From positions 1-41,825 of the forward strand of contig JAQWNZ010000010.1 in NCBI GenBank assembly GCA_029246125.1: DNA of 41,825 bases. The letters are read 5' to 3'. This document shows positions 17,074 to 24,171 of the stretch, in pieces. The notes under the pieces are model-generated. The model saw only the letters and a program-made list of their open reading frames with translations, was not told the DNA's origin and did no database searches. Both the position numbers and the translations under genes were made by a program. This stretch comes from Flavobacteriaceae bacterium. GTDB lineage: Bacteria; Bacteroidota; Bacteroidia; Flavobacteriales; Flavobacteriaceae. Every line of letters begins with the position of its first letter. Position 1 is the first letter of the stretch.

Positions 17074-18303
17074 TTATAAAGAACTATACTGTTTTGGATA
17101 ACATAAATAAAACTTAATTATGGGGGTAGAAAACTGTTTAAAATCAAGATATGTTATGGCATCTGCAATTGGGTAGACATGATTTTTTTTATCAAGTATT
17201 AAAATCTGTGATTCGTCAGAAATATATGTTTGATTTGAAATACTTCCATTAAAAACAAAGTAATCACTAATATCATTTTCATCACATTTTAATTTACATT
17301 TCATTTTATCCAACTCTTCGTCAGTATATGCATTTTCTCTTATTCTTATTTTAGGTAAATTACGATTAAGTAATTGGCTAGATAATTGACTTAAAACACT
17401 ATCATTATGATTCTCCAATGATTTAAGAAGTTGAATAATATCAGAATCATCCATACTCAAGTAGTCAACAAGAACTTTATCTTCAATTGTCTCAGAAGGA
17501 TTCATTTTTAAAAAAGGAAATAGCATATTATTTTTGTTTATAATCCCTTTTTGTTGTTTTATCAAAGATTGAAATCTTTGGATGATTTTTAATAATATCA
17601 TTTCTGCAGCTAAACTTGTTTTATGCAAATAGACTTGCCAATACATTAATCTTCTTGCCAAAAGAAACTTTTCTAGGGAGTAAATTCCTTTTAACTCAAA
17701 AACAAGATTCTCGTCTCTAACGTTCATAGTTGCTACTATGCGATCGGTATTAATATTTCCCTCTGTAACACCAGTGTAAAAACTATCTCTTTTTAGATAA
17801 TCTAGTCTGTCAACATCTATCTGACCTGAGATTAATTCATGCATAAACTTCCTGGGATGATTTCCAATAAAAATTTGTTCTGCTAAATCAAGTTTTCCAT
17901 CAAAGCTTTTGTTTAGAAGTCTTATTATCTTTAATGAAATAGTTTCATGATGAATCCCTTTTAATAAAGTTTTTTCTGTTGCATGAGAAAATGGACCGTG
18001 ACCAATATCATGCAACAATGCAGCAATTTGCATAGCTTCACGTTCTTTAAGATTGATTTTAATTCCTTTTAAAATCAAAACATCAATTGCCTTTTGCATA
18101 ACATGCATAGAACCCAAAGCATGTTCAAAACGAGTATGATTAGCTCCAGGATAAACTAAACTCGATAATCCCATTTGGGAAATTCTTCTCAAACGTTGGA
18201 AATAGGGGTGGTTAATAAGTTGTAATATCAATTCTGTTTCTATGGAAATAAAACCATAAATTGGATCGTTAAATAATTTATTCTTTCGGATCACCAAAAT
18301 CAA
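17074..18303 (-). CDS. HD-domain phosphohydrolase (COG1078 type)
   Basis: A 409-residue protein of the dGTPase/SAMHD1-like HD superfamily. Metal-site residues are His61 (TRFEHALGS), His98-Asp99 (LLHDIGHGPFSHATE) and the Asp in QIDVDRLDYLKRDS. The C-terminal 150 residues are family-specific. No ATG is available at the 5' end: TTG at 18303, TTG at 18297 and GTG at 18294 are the options, and homologues do not decide between them. A TATATTTG box predicts transcription from about 18311. It diverges from porX with only 24 bases between the genes. The nucleotide substrate is unknown. Confidence 0.88.
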   Translation of the reverse strand: MILVIRKNKLFNDPIYGFISIETELILQLINHPYFQRLRRISQMGLSSLVYPGANHTRFEHALGSMHVMQKAIDVLILKGIKINLKEREAMQIAALLHDIGHGPFSHATEKTLLKGIHHETISLKIIRLLNKSFDGKLDLAEQIFIGNHPRKFMHELISGQIDVDRLDYLKRDSFYTGVTEGNINTDRIVATMNVRDENLVFELKGIYSLEKFLLARRLMYWQVYLHKTSLAAEMILLKIIQRFQSLIKQQKGIINKNNMLFPFLKMNPSETIEDKVLVDYLSMDDSDIIQLLKSLENHNDSVLSQLSSQLLNRNLPKIRIRENAYTDEELDKMKCKLKCDENDISDYFVFNGSISNQTYISDESQILILDKKNHVYPIADAITYLDFKQFSTPIIKFYLCYPKQYSSL

Positions 18304-18315
18304 CTTTATTAGTTA

Positions 18316-18323
18316 CAAATATA
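18316..18323 (-). promoter_or_regulatory. TAnnTTTG promoter box (TATATTTG) for the HD gene
   Basis: Exact -7 element in the 24-base gap to the divergent porX gene. The calibrated start is near 18311, 8 bases before the TTG at 18303. Any upstream -33 contact would lie within the porX coding start. Confidence 0.5.
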
Positions 18324-18327
18324 ACAA

Positions 18328-19878
18328 ATGAATTGTATCAAAATTTTGTGGGTAGATGATGAAATTGAGTTGCTTAAACCTCACTTTTTATTCCTAAAAG
18401 AAAGAGGTTATGAGACTAAACCCTGCAGCAATGGATTAGATGCTTTAGATCTAATAAAAAATCAAGATTTTGATATTATTTTACTCGATGAAAATATGCC
18501 AGGATTAAGTGGTTTAGAAACCCTAGATGAAATTAAAAATATCAACCCAAGCCTGCCAATAGTAATGATTACAAAGAATGAAGAAGAGCAAATTATGGAT
18601 GAGGCCATAGGAGCAAAAATCTCTGACTATTTAATTAAACCTGTAAATCCAAATCAAATTTTATTATCACTCAAAAAAATTCTTGATCACAAGAGTTTGA
18701 TAGCTGATAAAACTGTATTTAATTACCAAAAACAATTTCGAGAAATATCAAAATCACTAATTGATTTAAAAAACCATGAAGATTGGATTGAATATTTTAA
18801 AAAGCTCCTGTATTGGGACCTAGAACTTGAAAGTCTAGAAGACCTAAGCATGTTAGAAGTTTTTAAAACACAAATGCAAGAGGCCAATATTCAATTTTCG
18901 AAATTCATTGAAAATAATTATGAGAATTGGATGGAGAGTAATAATGGCCCAACGTTTTCTCATCAAGTGTTTAAAAAATTTGTATTTCCAGAACTTAAAA
19001 GTCATAAACCTTGCTTGTTGTTAATGATTGATAATCTTCGATATGATCAGTGGAAAACAATATTGCCTGAAATAAAAGAGTATTATAAGATAGAAAGTGA
19101 AAATACATATTTTAGTATTTTGCCTACAGCCACACAATACGCAAGAAATTCATTTTTTGCTGGATTAACACCTCTTGAAATTAGTAATAGATATCCTCAA
19201 TGGTGGAAGAATGATACCGATGGTGGAGGAAAAAATCAACATGAGTTTGATTTTTTAAAAGCACAATGTGAAAAATTGGGTATTAACCGCCCCATGAGCT
19301 ATCATAAAATTACACAATTAATTCATAGTCAACAACTTATTAAAAACTTACAAAATCATAAACATGAAGTCCTTACTACAGTAGTTTATAATTTTGTCGA
19401 TATGATTTCACATGCTAAGACTGAAATGGAAGTGATAAAAGAATTAGCTTCTGATAATAAAGCTTATCGTTCGTTAACTCTAAGTTGGTTTAAAAATAGT
19501 CCTTTGAAAGAATTAATTAAAAAGGCTTCAGCTCTTGATTTTCAGATTCTATTAACTACTGATCATGGAACTATAAATGTAAGTCACCCGAGTGAAGTAA
19601 TAGGTGATAAGGAAACAAGTATGAATTTACGTTATAAGTCTGGAAAGAGTTTAACATACGAAACTAAAGATGTAATATTATGTAAATCTCCTAAAAAATA
19701 TCAACTACCCTCTTTTTATGGAGTTAATAGTAGCTATATTTTTGCAAAAAGTGATTCATACTTTGTTTATAAAAATAATTTTAATCACTACGCAAAACTA
19801 TTTAATAACACCTTTCAACACGGGGGTGTTTCTTTTGAGGAAATGATTATTCCGTTTGTTGTATTAAAGCCACGATAA
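18328..19878 (+). CDS. porX: PorX-type response regulator with PglZ phosphatase domain
   Basis: A 516-residue regulator of the type IX secretion system in Bacteroidota. The receiver domain (1-120) has Asp10-Asp11 (WVDDE), phospho-acceptor Asp54 (LLDENMP) and the KP switch (LIKPVNP). A helical linker follows (about 125-215). The PglZ domain of the alkaline phosphatase superfamily runs from about 225: LLMIDNLRYDQW (Asp235, Asp240), candidate nucleophile Thr267 or Thr269 in PTATQYARN, TTDHGT, and QHGGVSFEEMIIPF. PorX proteins are known to dimerise on phosphorylation and hydrolyse nucleotides. The partner kinase PorY is not in the window. No clear promoter box is visible. Confidence 0.93.
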   Translation: MNCIKILWVDDEIELLKPHFLFLKERGYETKPCSNGLDALDLIKNQDFDIILLDENMPGLSGLETLDEIKNINPSLPIVMITKNEEEQIMDEAIGAKISDYLIKPVNPNQILLSLKKILDHKSLIADKTVFNYQKQFREISKSLIDLKNHEDWIEYFKKLLYWDLELESLEDLSMLEVFKTQMQEANIQFSKFIENNYENWMESNNGPTFSHQVFKKFVFPELKSHKPCLLLMIDNLRYDQWKTILPEIKEYYKIESENTYFSILPTATQYARNSFFAGLTPLEISNRYPQWWKNDTDGGGKNQHEFDFLKAQCEKLGINRPMSYHKITQLIHSQQLIKNLQNHKHEVLTTVVYNFVDMISHAKTEMEVIKELASDNKAYRSLTLSWFKNSPLKELIKKASALDFQILLTTDHGTINVSHPSEVIGDKETSMNLRYKSGKSLTYETKDVILCKSPKKYQLPSFYGVNSSYIFAKSDSYFVYKNNFNHYAKLFNNTFQHGGVSFEEMIIPFVVLKPR

Positions 19879-19881
19879 TCC

Positions 19882-19889
19882 TACTTTTG
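19882..19889 (+). promoter_or_regulatory. TAnnTTTG promoter box (TACTTTTG) for tsaE
   Basis: Exact -7 element 3 bases past the porX stop. The calibrated start is about 19894, within a base of the tsaE ATG at 19893. The box contains the in-frame TTG at 19887, which argues against that TTG as a start codon. Confidence 0.45.
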
Positions 19890-19892
19890 AAA

Positions 19893-20315
19893 ATGCAACT
19901 GTGCTTTACATTAAATGAAATCGGGAAAGCTGCTCAATATCTGTTAGACTATTCTCTAACTTCTGTTATAAGAATTGACGGGGAGATGGGAGTTGGTAAA
20001 ACAACTCTTATATCAGAAGCCGCTAGATTACTTGGTGTAGAAGATGTTGTAAACAGTCCAACGTTTTCACTCGTAAATTCTTACAAGAGTAACAATATAA
20101 TCTTTTATCACTTCGACTTTTACCGTCTCAATCATCCTGATGAGGCATTAGATTTTGGTATAGAAGAATATTTTGACTCTCGCAATTTATGTTTTTTAGA
20201 ATGGGCAGAAAAAATTAAACCCCATCTTCCAATAGACTACGATCATTTTATAATAAATAAGAAAAAAAACGGTAATAGAGTTTTGATAAAAATTAACAAT
20301 AATGAAAAAATATGA
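19893..20315 (+). CDS. tsaE: TsaE: ATPase of the tRNA t6A synthesis complex
   Basis: A 140-residue P-loop protein needed for threonylcarbamoyl-adenosine at position 37 of ANN-decoding tRNAs. The Walker A motif GEMGVGKTTL lies near residues 30-39, followed by VVNSPTFSLVNSY and YHFDFYRL, both typical of TsaE, and LEWAEKI. I chose the ATG at 19893 over a TTG at 19887 because the TTG lies in the promoter box. The stop overlaps the next ATG as ATGA, so it is coupled to the small protein downstream. Confidence 0.93.
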   Translation: MQLCFTLNEIGKAAQYLLDYSLTSVIRIDGEMGVGKTTLISEAARLLGVEDVVNSPTFSLVNSYKSNNIIFYHFDFYRLNHPDEALDFGIEEYFDSRNLCFLEWAEKIKPHLPIDYDHFIINKKKNGNRVLIKINNNEKI

Positions 20316-20674
20316 AGGTTCTTTATAGATTAGGATTTTACTTAGCAGGTTTTTCATTTGGCTTAATTTTTTTAGCTTTTTTTTTAAATGGAAAAAAAAC
20401 AAGTTGTAATTACACTCCGAATGCGAGGGTAATTGATAATCTACTCCAAAAAGAAATTGTTTTTTCTAAAGAAATCAAAGAAAAACAACCTAATCTAACT
20501 AAGGAAAAAATAAAAGAATTTATCAAAATTGGAAAAGTGAATTTTTCTAAAAGTGATGTAAAAAAAGATTCATGTAAAAAATATCATATTGAGATTAAAA
20601 CAAGTAATTCTGGATTCTTTGAAGTAATTAATTGTGCAAAAAGTTTAAATATTATTTCATTCAGTAAACCTTAG
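20312..20674 (+). CDS. Small membrane-anchored protein, DUF4258-like
   Basis: A 120-residue protein with a hydrophobic N-terminal segment (about 6-26, RLGFYLAGFSFGLIFLAFFL), then a soluble part with NGKKTSCNYTPNARV and SCKKYHIEIKT. This resembles short flavobacterial proteins annotated as DUF4258; I am fairly but not fully sure of the family. It is co-translated with tsaE through an ATGA overlap. Its last 18 bases overlap the end of the convergent proline dehydrogenase gene. The two cysteines after the membrane segment (C31 in KKTSCNY and the one in DSCKKY) look conserved. Function unknown. Confidence 0.75.
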   Translation: MKVLYRLGFYLAGFSFGLIFLAFFLNGKKTSCNYTPNARVIDNLLQKEIVFSKEIKEKQPNLTKEKIKEFIKIGKVNFSKSDVKKDSCKKYHIEIKTSNSGFFEVINCAKSLNIISFSKP

Positions 20675-21835
20675 ATTCTTTCTGCGCTTTAATTCTTTTC
20701 TAATTAAACTCAATTCTCTTGGGGTTTGTCCTTTAATAGATGCATTCTCCTCTGCCCTTCTAATTAAGTAGGGTATAACTTCCTTTATTGGACCGTAAGG
20801 GACATATTTAATTACTTGATAACCAGCTGATGCCAAATTAAAAGAAATATGATCTGCCATCCCATAAAGTTGTGAAAACCATATTCTTGAATGATTTGCG
20901 GAAAGTTTTTTTTCCTTCATCCAATCAATCACTCTTAAAGTACTTTCTTCACTATGTGATCCTAAAAATAATTCACAACAATTTAAATTTGATAGAATCA
21001 AATATAACCCTGAATTAAAGTTTTGATCTGTTTCCCCCTTGGAATCACATATCGGGGACGGATATCCTGTTTTTAGTGCTTTGGCATTTTCTTTCTCTAT
21101 GTAAGCACCTCTAACAAGTTTAATTCCAACTTGAAAATTTTCCCTTTTCGCTGTATTGATCAAGTTTTTTAAATAAGAAAATCTATCTTTTCGGTACATT
21201 TGAACTGTATTGAAAATCAAAGGTTCTTTTCCATTATTATATTTTCTTATCAGCTCTAAAACAATTTCGTCTATTGCATCCTGCAACCAAGACTCTTCAG
21301 CATCTATTAAAAGTCGAATATTTTCATTTTTCGCAAATTCACAACAGGTATTAATTCTTCTAATAACGCGATTCCATACGGCTAATTCGCCCTTATTTAA
21401 TTTGTTACCTTTAGTTTTCTTTTCAAAAAGCCCGACTGGACCAAAAGCTGAAGCTTTAAATACAGCAAAAGGAAGAGATTCATTCAATTTTGAAATTTTT
21501 AGAGTTTCTAAAACTCTTTCTAAACTTCTGTCCATTCCATCTTCATTTTTTTGTCCTTCTGCAGCAAAATGCATATATGAACTTACGTTTAACTTCGATA
21601 AAGAATCTACTCTTTTAAGTGAATCTTTTTCATTGTCACCAGCACAAAATTGAAAAAAAACAGTATGTCTAAATAAGAAATTAAAGGGCAGACCTACTTT
21701 GATTATGAAGAGTGCAAGCTTACTTCCAAAATAAACAAGAAAGTTTTTTGAGAATATTTTAAACAGAATATATGATTTATATAGCTCACGATCTGTTTTA
21801 AGGGAATAAGCTATTTTTGTATTCTCAAATTTCAT
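20657..21835 (-). CDS. Proline dehydrogenase (single-domain PutA-like)
   Basis: A 392-residue FAD enzyme that oxidises proline to pyrroline-5-carboxylate. Its TIM-barrel motifs include LLIDAEESWLQDAID, QMYRKDR, GIKLVRGAYIEKE, HSEESTLRVIDWM, WFSQLYGMADHIS and the C-terminal KYVPYGPIKEVIPYLIRRAEEN, which binds proline and FAD. The aldehyde dehydrogenase half found in bifunctional PutA is absent, so the second step must be encoded elsewhere. It starts 27 bases after pcm, probably co-transcribed, and its 3' end overlaps the small plus-strand gene by 18 bases. Confidence 0.93.
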   Translation of the reverse strand: MKFENTKIAYSLKTDRELYKSYILFKIFSKNFLVYFGSKLALFIIKVGLPFNFLFRHTVFFQFCAGDNEKDSLKRVDSLSKLNVSSYMHFAAEGQKNEDGMDRSLERVLETLKISKLNESLPFAVFKASAFGPVGLFEKKTKGNKLNKGELAVWNRVIRRINTCCEFAKNENIRLLIDAEESWLQDAIDEIVLELIRKYNNGKEPLIFNTVQMYRKDRFSYLKNLINTAKRENFQVGIKLVRGAYIEKENAKALKTGYPSPICDSKGETDQNFNSGLYLILSNLNCCELFLGSHSEESTLRVIDWMKEKKLSANHSRIWFSQLYGMADHISFNLASAGYQVIKYVPYGPIKEVIPYLIRRAEENASIKGQTPRELSLIRKELKRRKNLRFTE

Positions 21836-21862
21836 TATCAGGATATTTTATTTCTAAATTAT

Positions 21863-22504
21863 TTAATTTTTATTTTGTAATAGGGGTACGAAACGAAAGC
21901 GCCCAAATTTTTCCTTATCAAATAAGTTTATTCCTTTTCTAGTAAAACGCATCATAAACTGTTCTTTTTCCCCAAGAGGAACTACCAATTTTCCCCCTAT
22001 TTTTAATTGATTTAATAAGACTTCGGGAATTAATGGCGAGGCAGCTGTAACAATTATACGGTCATATGGTGCTGCTTTTTTATACCCCAAATAACCATCT
22101 CCAAAAAGATGTTTTTTTGGGCGTAAATTTAGGTTTTCAAATAGCCTTTGTGTTTTTTTAAATAGTAAATTCTGACGTTCCACGGTATAAACATGTGAAG
22201 TTAATCCTAATAAAATAGCAGTTTGATAACCTGACCCAGTTCCAATTTCAAGAACTTTGTCATATTTATTTAACTGTAATAATTCAGTTTGATAAGCTAC
22301 AGTATAAGGTTGAGATATTGTTTGATCAGCAGCAATGGGGTAGGCATTGTCTTCATATGCAAAATTTATTAATCCAGGATCCATAAAAAGATGACGGGGA
22401 ACGGACTTCATAACTTCTAATACTTTGGTGTCTTTAATACCTTTCTTCTTTAACAATTCAATCAATTGTTTTCTTAAACCTTTATATTTTATGGTATCAT
22501 ACAT
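21863..22504 (-). CDS. pcm: Protein-L-isoaspartate O-methyltransferase
   Basis: A 213-residue SAM-dependent enzyme that repairs isoaspartyl residues in aged proteins. VPRHLFMDPGLINFAYEDNAYPI and the QTISQPYTVAYQTELL segment are typical of PCMT. VLEIGTGSGYQTAILLG is the SAM-binding loop, and YDRIIVTAASP and LKIGGKLVVPLG follow. Normal length. It diverges from the Gfo/Idh/MocA gene across a 72-base gap that contains TTTGATCAAA (22525-22534), a palindrome close to imperfect promoter boxes on both strands. Confidence 0.94.
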   Translation of the reverse strand: MYDTIKYKGLRKQLIELLKKKGIKDTKVLEVMKSVPRHLFMDPGLINFAYEDNAYPIAADQTISQPYTVAYQTELLQLNKYDKVLEIGTGSGYQTAILLGLTSHVYTVERQNLLFKKTQRLFENLNLRPKKHLFGDGYLGYKKAAPYDRIIVTAASPLIPEVLLNQLKIGGKLVVPLGEKEQFMMRFTRKGINLFDKEKFGRFRFVPLLQNKN

Positions 22505-22576
22505 TAATTGTAAAAATAGTTTAGTTTGATCAAAATATTATGAATTTGATTGTACTTTTAAATAAATATATCCTTT

Positions 22577-23542
22577 ATGATTAAAATTGGAGTTTTTGGT
22601 GCAGGTCATTTAGGGAAAGTACATCTAAAAGCAGCTGAGGCCTCAAAAATTTTGGATCTTGTTGGTTATTATGATCCAAATCCAGAGACCGTAAAAAAAA
22701 TCACATCTGAAGAAAACTATGTGGCGTTTAGCAGTCCAGAGGAACTTATATTAGCTGTTGATATTGTTGACATCGTGACCCCTACCCTTTCACATTTTGA
22801 AATTGCCCGAAAAGCAATTAATGCAAATAGAAATGTCTTCATTGAAAAGCCAATGTGTAACACTGTTAAAGAAGCTAATGATTTAGTTAAGATGGCAGAA
22901 AAAAAATCTGTTTTAGGTCAAGTAGGTCATGTTGAGCGGTTTAATCCAGCTTTCCAAGCAGCACTTCCATGGCTAAATAATCCAATGTTCATCGAAACCC
23001 ATCGTCTTGCAGAATTTAACCCCAGAGGAACTGATGTTTCCGTAGTTTTAGATTTGATGATTCATGATATTGATATCGTTTTAAGTTTGGTTAAATCGGC
23101 AATCAAAAAAATTGATGCTTCTGGAGTTTCTGTTATAAGTGAAACTCCAGATATTTGTAATGCAAGAATAGAATTTGTAAATGGATGCGTTGCAAACTTT
23201 ACTGCAAGTAGAATATCATTAAAAAAAATGCGCAAATCACGTTTTTTTCAAAAAAATGCTTACATCGCCTTAAACTTCTTGACTAGAGAAGTAGAAATTG
23301 TAAAAATCAAAGACGTAAATCGAGACATAAATGAAGATTTACCTCTTTTTCTTACCAATGCAGAAGGTCATAAAAAACAAATTTATTTTGAAAATCCAAA
23401 TATTGAAAATACAAATCCAATAAAAGATGAATTAGAACATTTTGCCAATTGTATTATAAGAAACTTTACACCCAAAGTTTCCCTAAAAGATGGGGCAAAA
23501 GCGATGCAAGTTGCACATCAAATCGTTTCTAAAATTTGTTAA
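22577..23542 (+). CDS. Gfo/Idh/MocA-family oxidoreductase
   Basis: A 321-residue NAD(P)-dependent dehydrogenase. The N-terminal Rossmann domain opens with GVFGAGHLGKVHL, followed by VDIVTPTLSHFE and the family motif IEKPMC. The C-terminal half (GQVGHVERFNPAFQAAL onward) is the alpha/beta substrate domain, with LMIHDIDIVLSLV supplying the catalytic His. Many Bacteroidota place such a gene among housekeeping genes, but the substrate, probably a sugar or sugar nucleotide, cannot be read from sequence. The convergent YciO-type gene ends 6 bases away. Confidence 0.9.
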   Translation: MIKIGVFGAGHLGKVHLKAAEASKILDLVGYYDPNPETVKKITSEENYVAFSSPEELILAVDIVDIVTPTLSHFEIARKAINANRNVFIEKPMCNTVKEANDLVKMAEKKSVLGQVGHVERFNPAFQAALPWLNNPMFIETHRLAEFNPRGTDVSVVLDLMIHDIDIVLSLVKSAIKKIDASGVSVISETPDICNARIEFVNGCVANFTASRISLKKMRKSRFFQKNAYIALNFLTREVEIVKIKDVNRDINEDLPLFLTNAEGHKKQIYFENPNIENTNPIKDELEHFANCIIRNFTPKVSLKDGAKAMQVAHQIVSKIC

Positions 23543-23547
23543 ATTTT

Positions 23548-24165
23548 TTAAAATTGAATTTTTCCAGCACCTTCACGAATTAACTTAAATGGATTAACGC
23601 TCAAATCTAAAACTGTCGAAGGAATATTACTTCCATAACCATTAGAAATCATTAAATCAATTTTTGATCCCCATTCTTCAAAAAGGGCTTCAGGATCAGT
23701 AGTGTAGTCCAAAATTTCATCAGGATGGTGAAGTGAACTTGTAATTAAAGGTGCCTTTAAAAGTGGTAACAGGCTTTTAAGAAATGAATGGCTAGATATT
23801 CTAACTCCGATAGTTTTACGCTTTTCAAAAGGCTTAGGAAGTTTTTGCTGTGTGTTTAGAATTAAGGCATAAGGACCTGGGAGTAGACGCTTTAAAAGTT
23901 TAAAAGTTTGAGAATTCATAGGTGCTACGATTTTGGAAATTTCTCTTATATCTTGAAATAAAAAACTTAATGGGGCTTGTTGTAATTTGACCCCTTTAAT
24001 TTTTGAAAATTTTTCTAGTGCTTCTGAATTATTACTCAAGCAACATAATGCGTAAACAGTATCTGTTGGAAAAATAACTAGTCCTCCTTTTTCAAGAATT
24101 TTTGCGGTTTTTTGTAAATGCTTGGGATTTGGTTTATCTGAATAGCAAGTTATATATTCTGCCAT
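23548..24165 (-). CDS. YrdC/Sua5-superfamily protein, YciO type
   Basis: I chose the ATG at 24165 (205 residues); the frame extends two codons to a TTG that abuts the helicase stop. It belongs to the superfamily that makes threonylcarbamoyl-AMP for tRNA t6A: FPTDTVYALCCLSNN, RLLPGPYALILN, KRKTIGVRIS and STVLDLSVNPFKLIREGAG are clear. The TsaC-type SxN motif is replaced by ITSSLHHP, and the KxR region reads KGVKLQQAP, so it resembles YciO more than TsaC or Sua5. Whether it makes threonylcarbamoyl-AMP is therefore uncertain, though tsaE lies 4 kb away. Confidence 0.85.
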   Translation of the reverse strand: MAEYITCYSDKPNPKHLQKTAKILEKGGLVIFPTDTVYALCCLSNNSEALEKFSKIKGVKLQQAPLSFLFQDIREISKIVAPMNSQTFKLLKRLLPGPYALILNTQQKLPKPFEKRKTIGVRISSHSFLKSLLPLLKAPLITSSLHHPDEILDYTTDPEALFEEWGSKIDLMISNGYGSNIPSTVLDLSVNPFKLIREGAGKIQF

Positions 24166-24171
24166 TTTCAA

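Noticed and set aside
21210-21653. 147-codon open frame antisense to proline dehydrogenase
   Set aside because: Shadow of a well-supported enzyme gene; Ser-rich composition without motifs.
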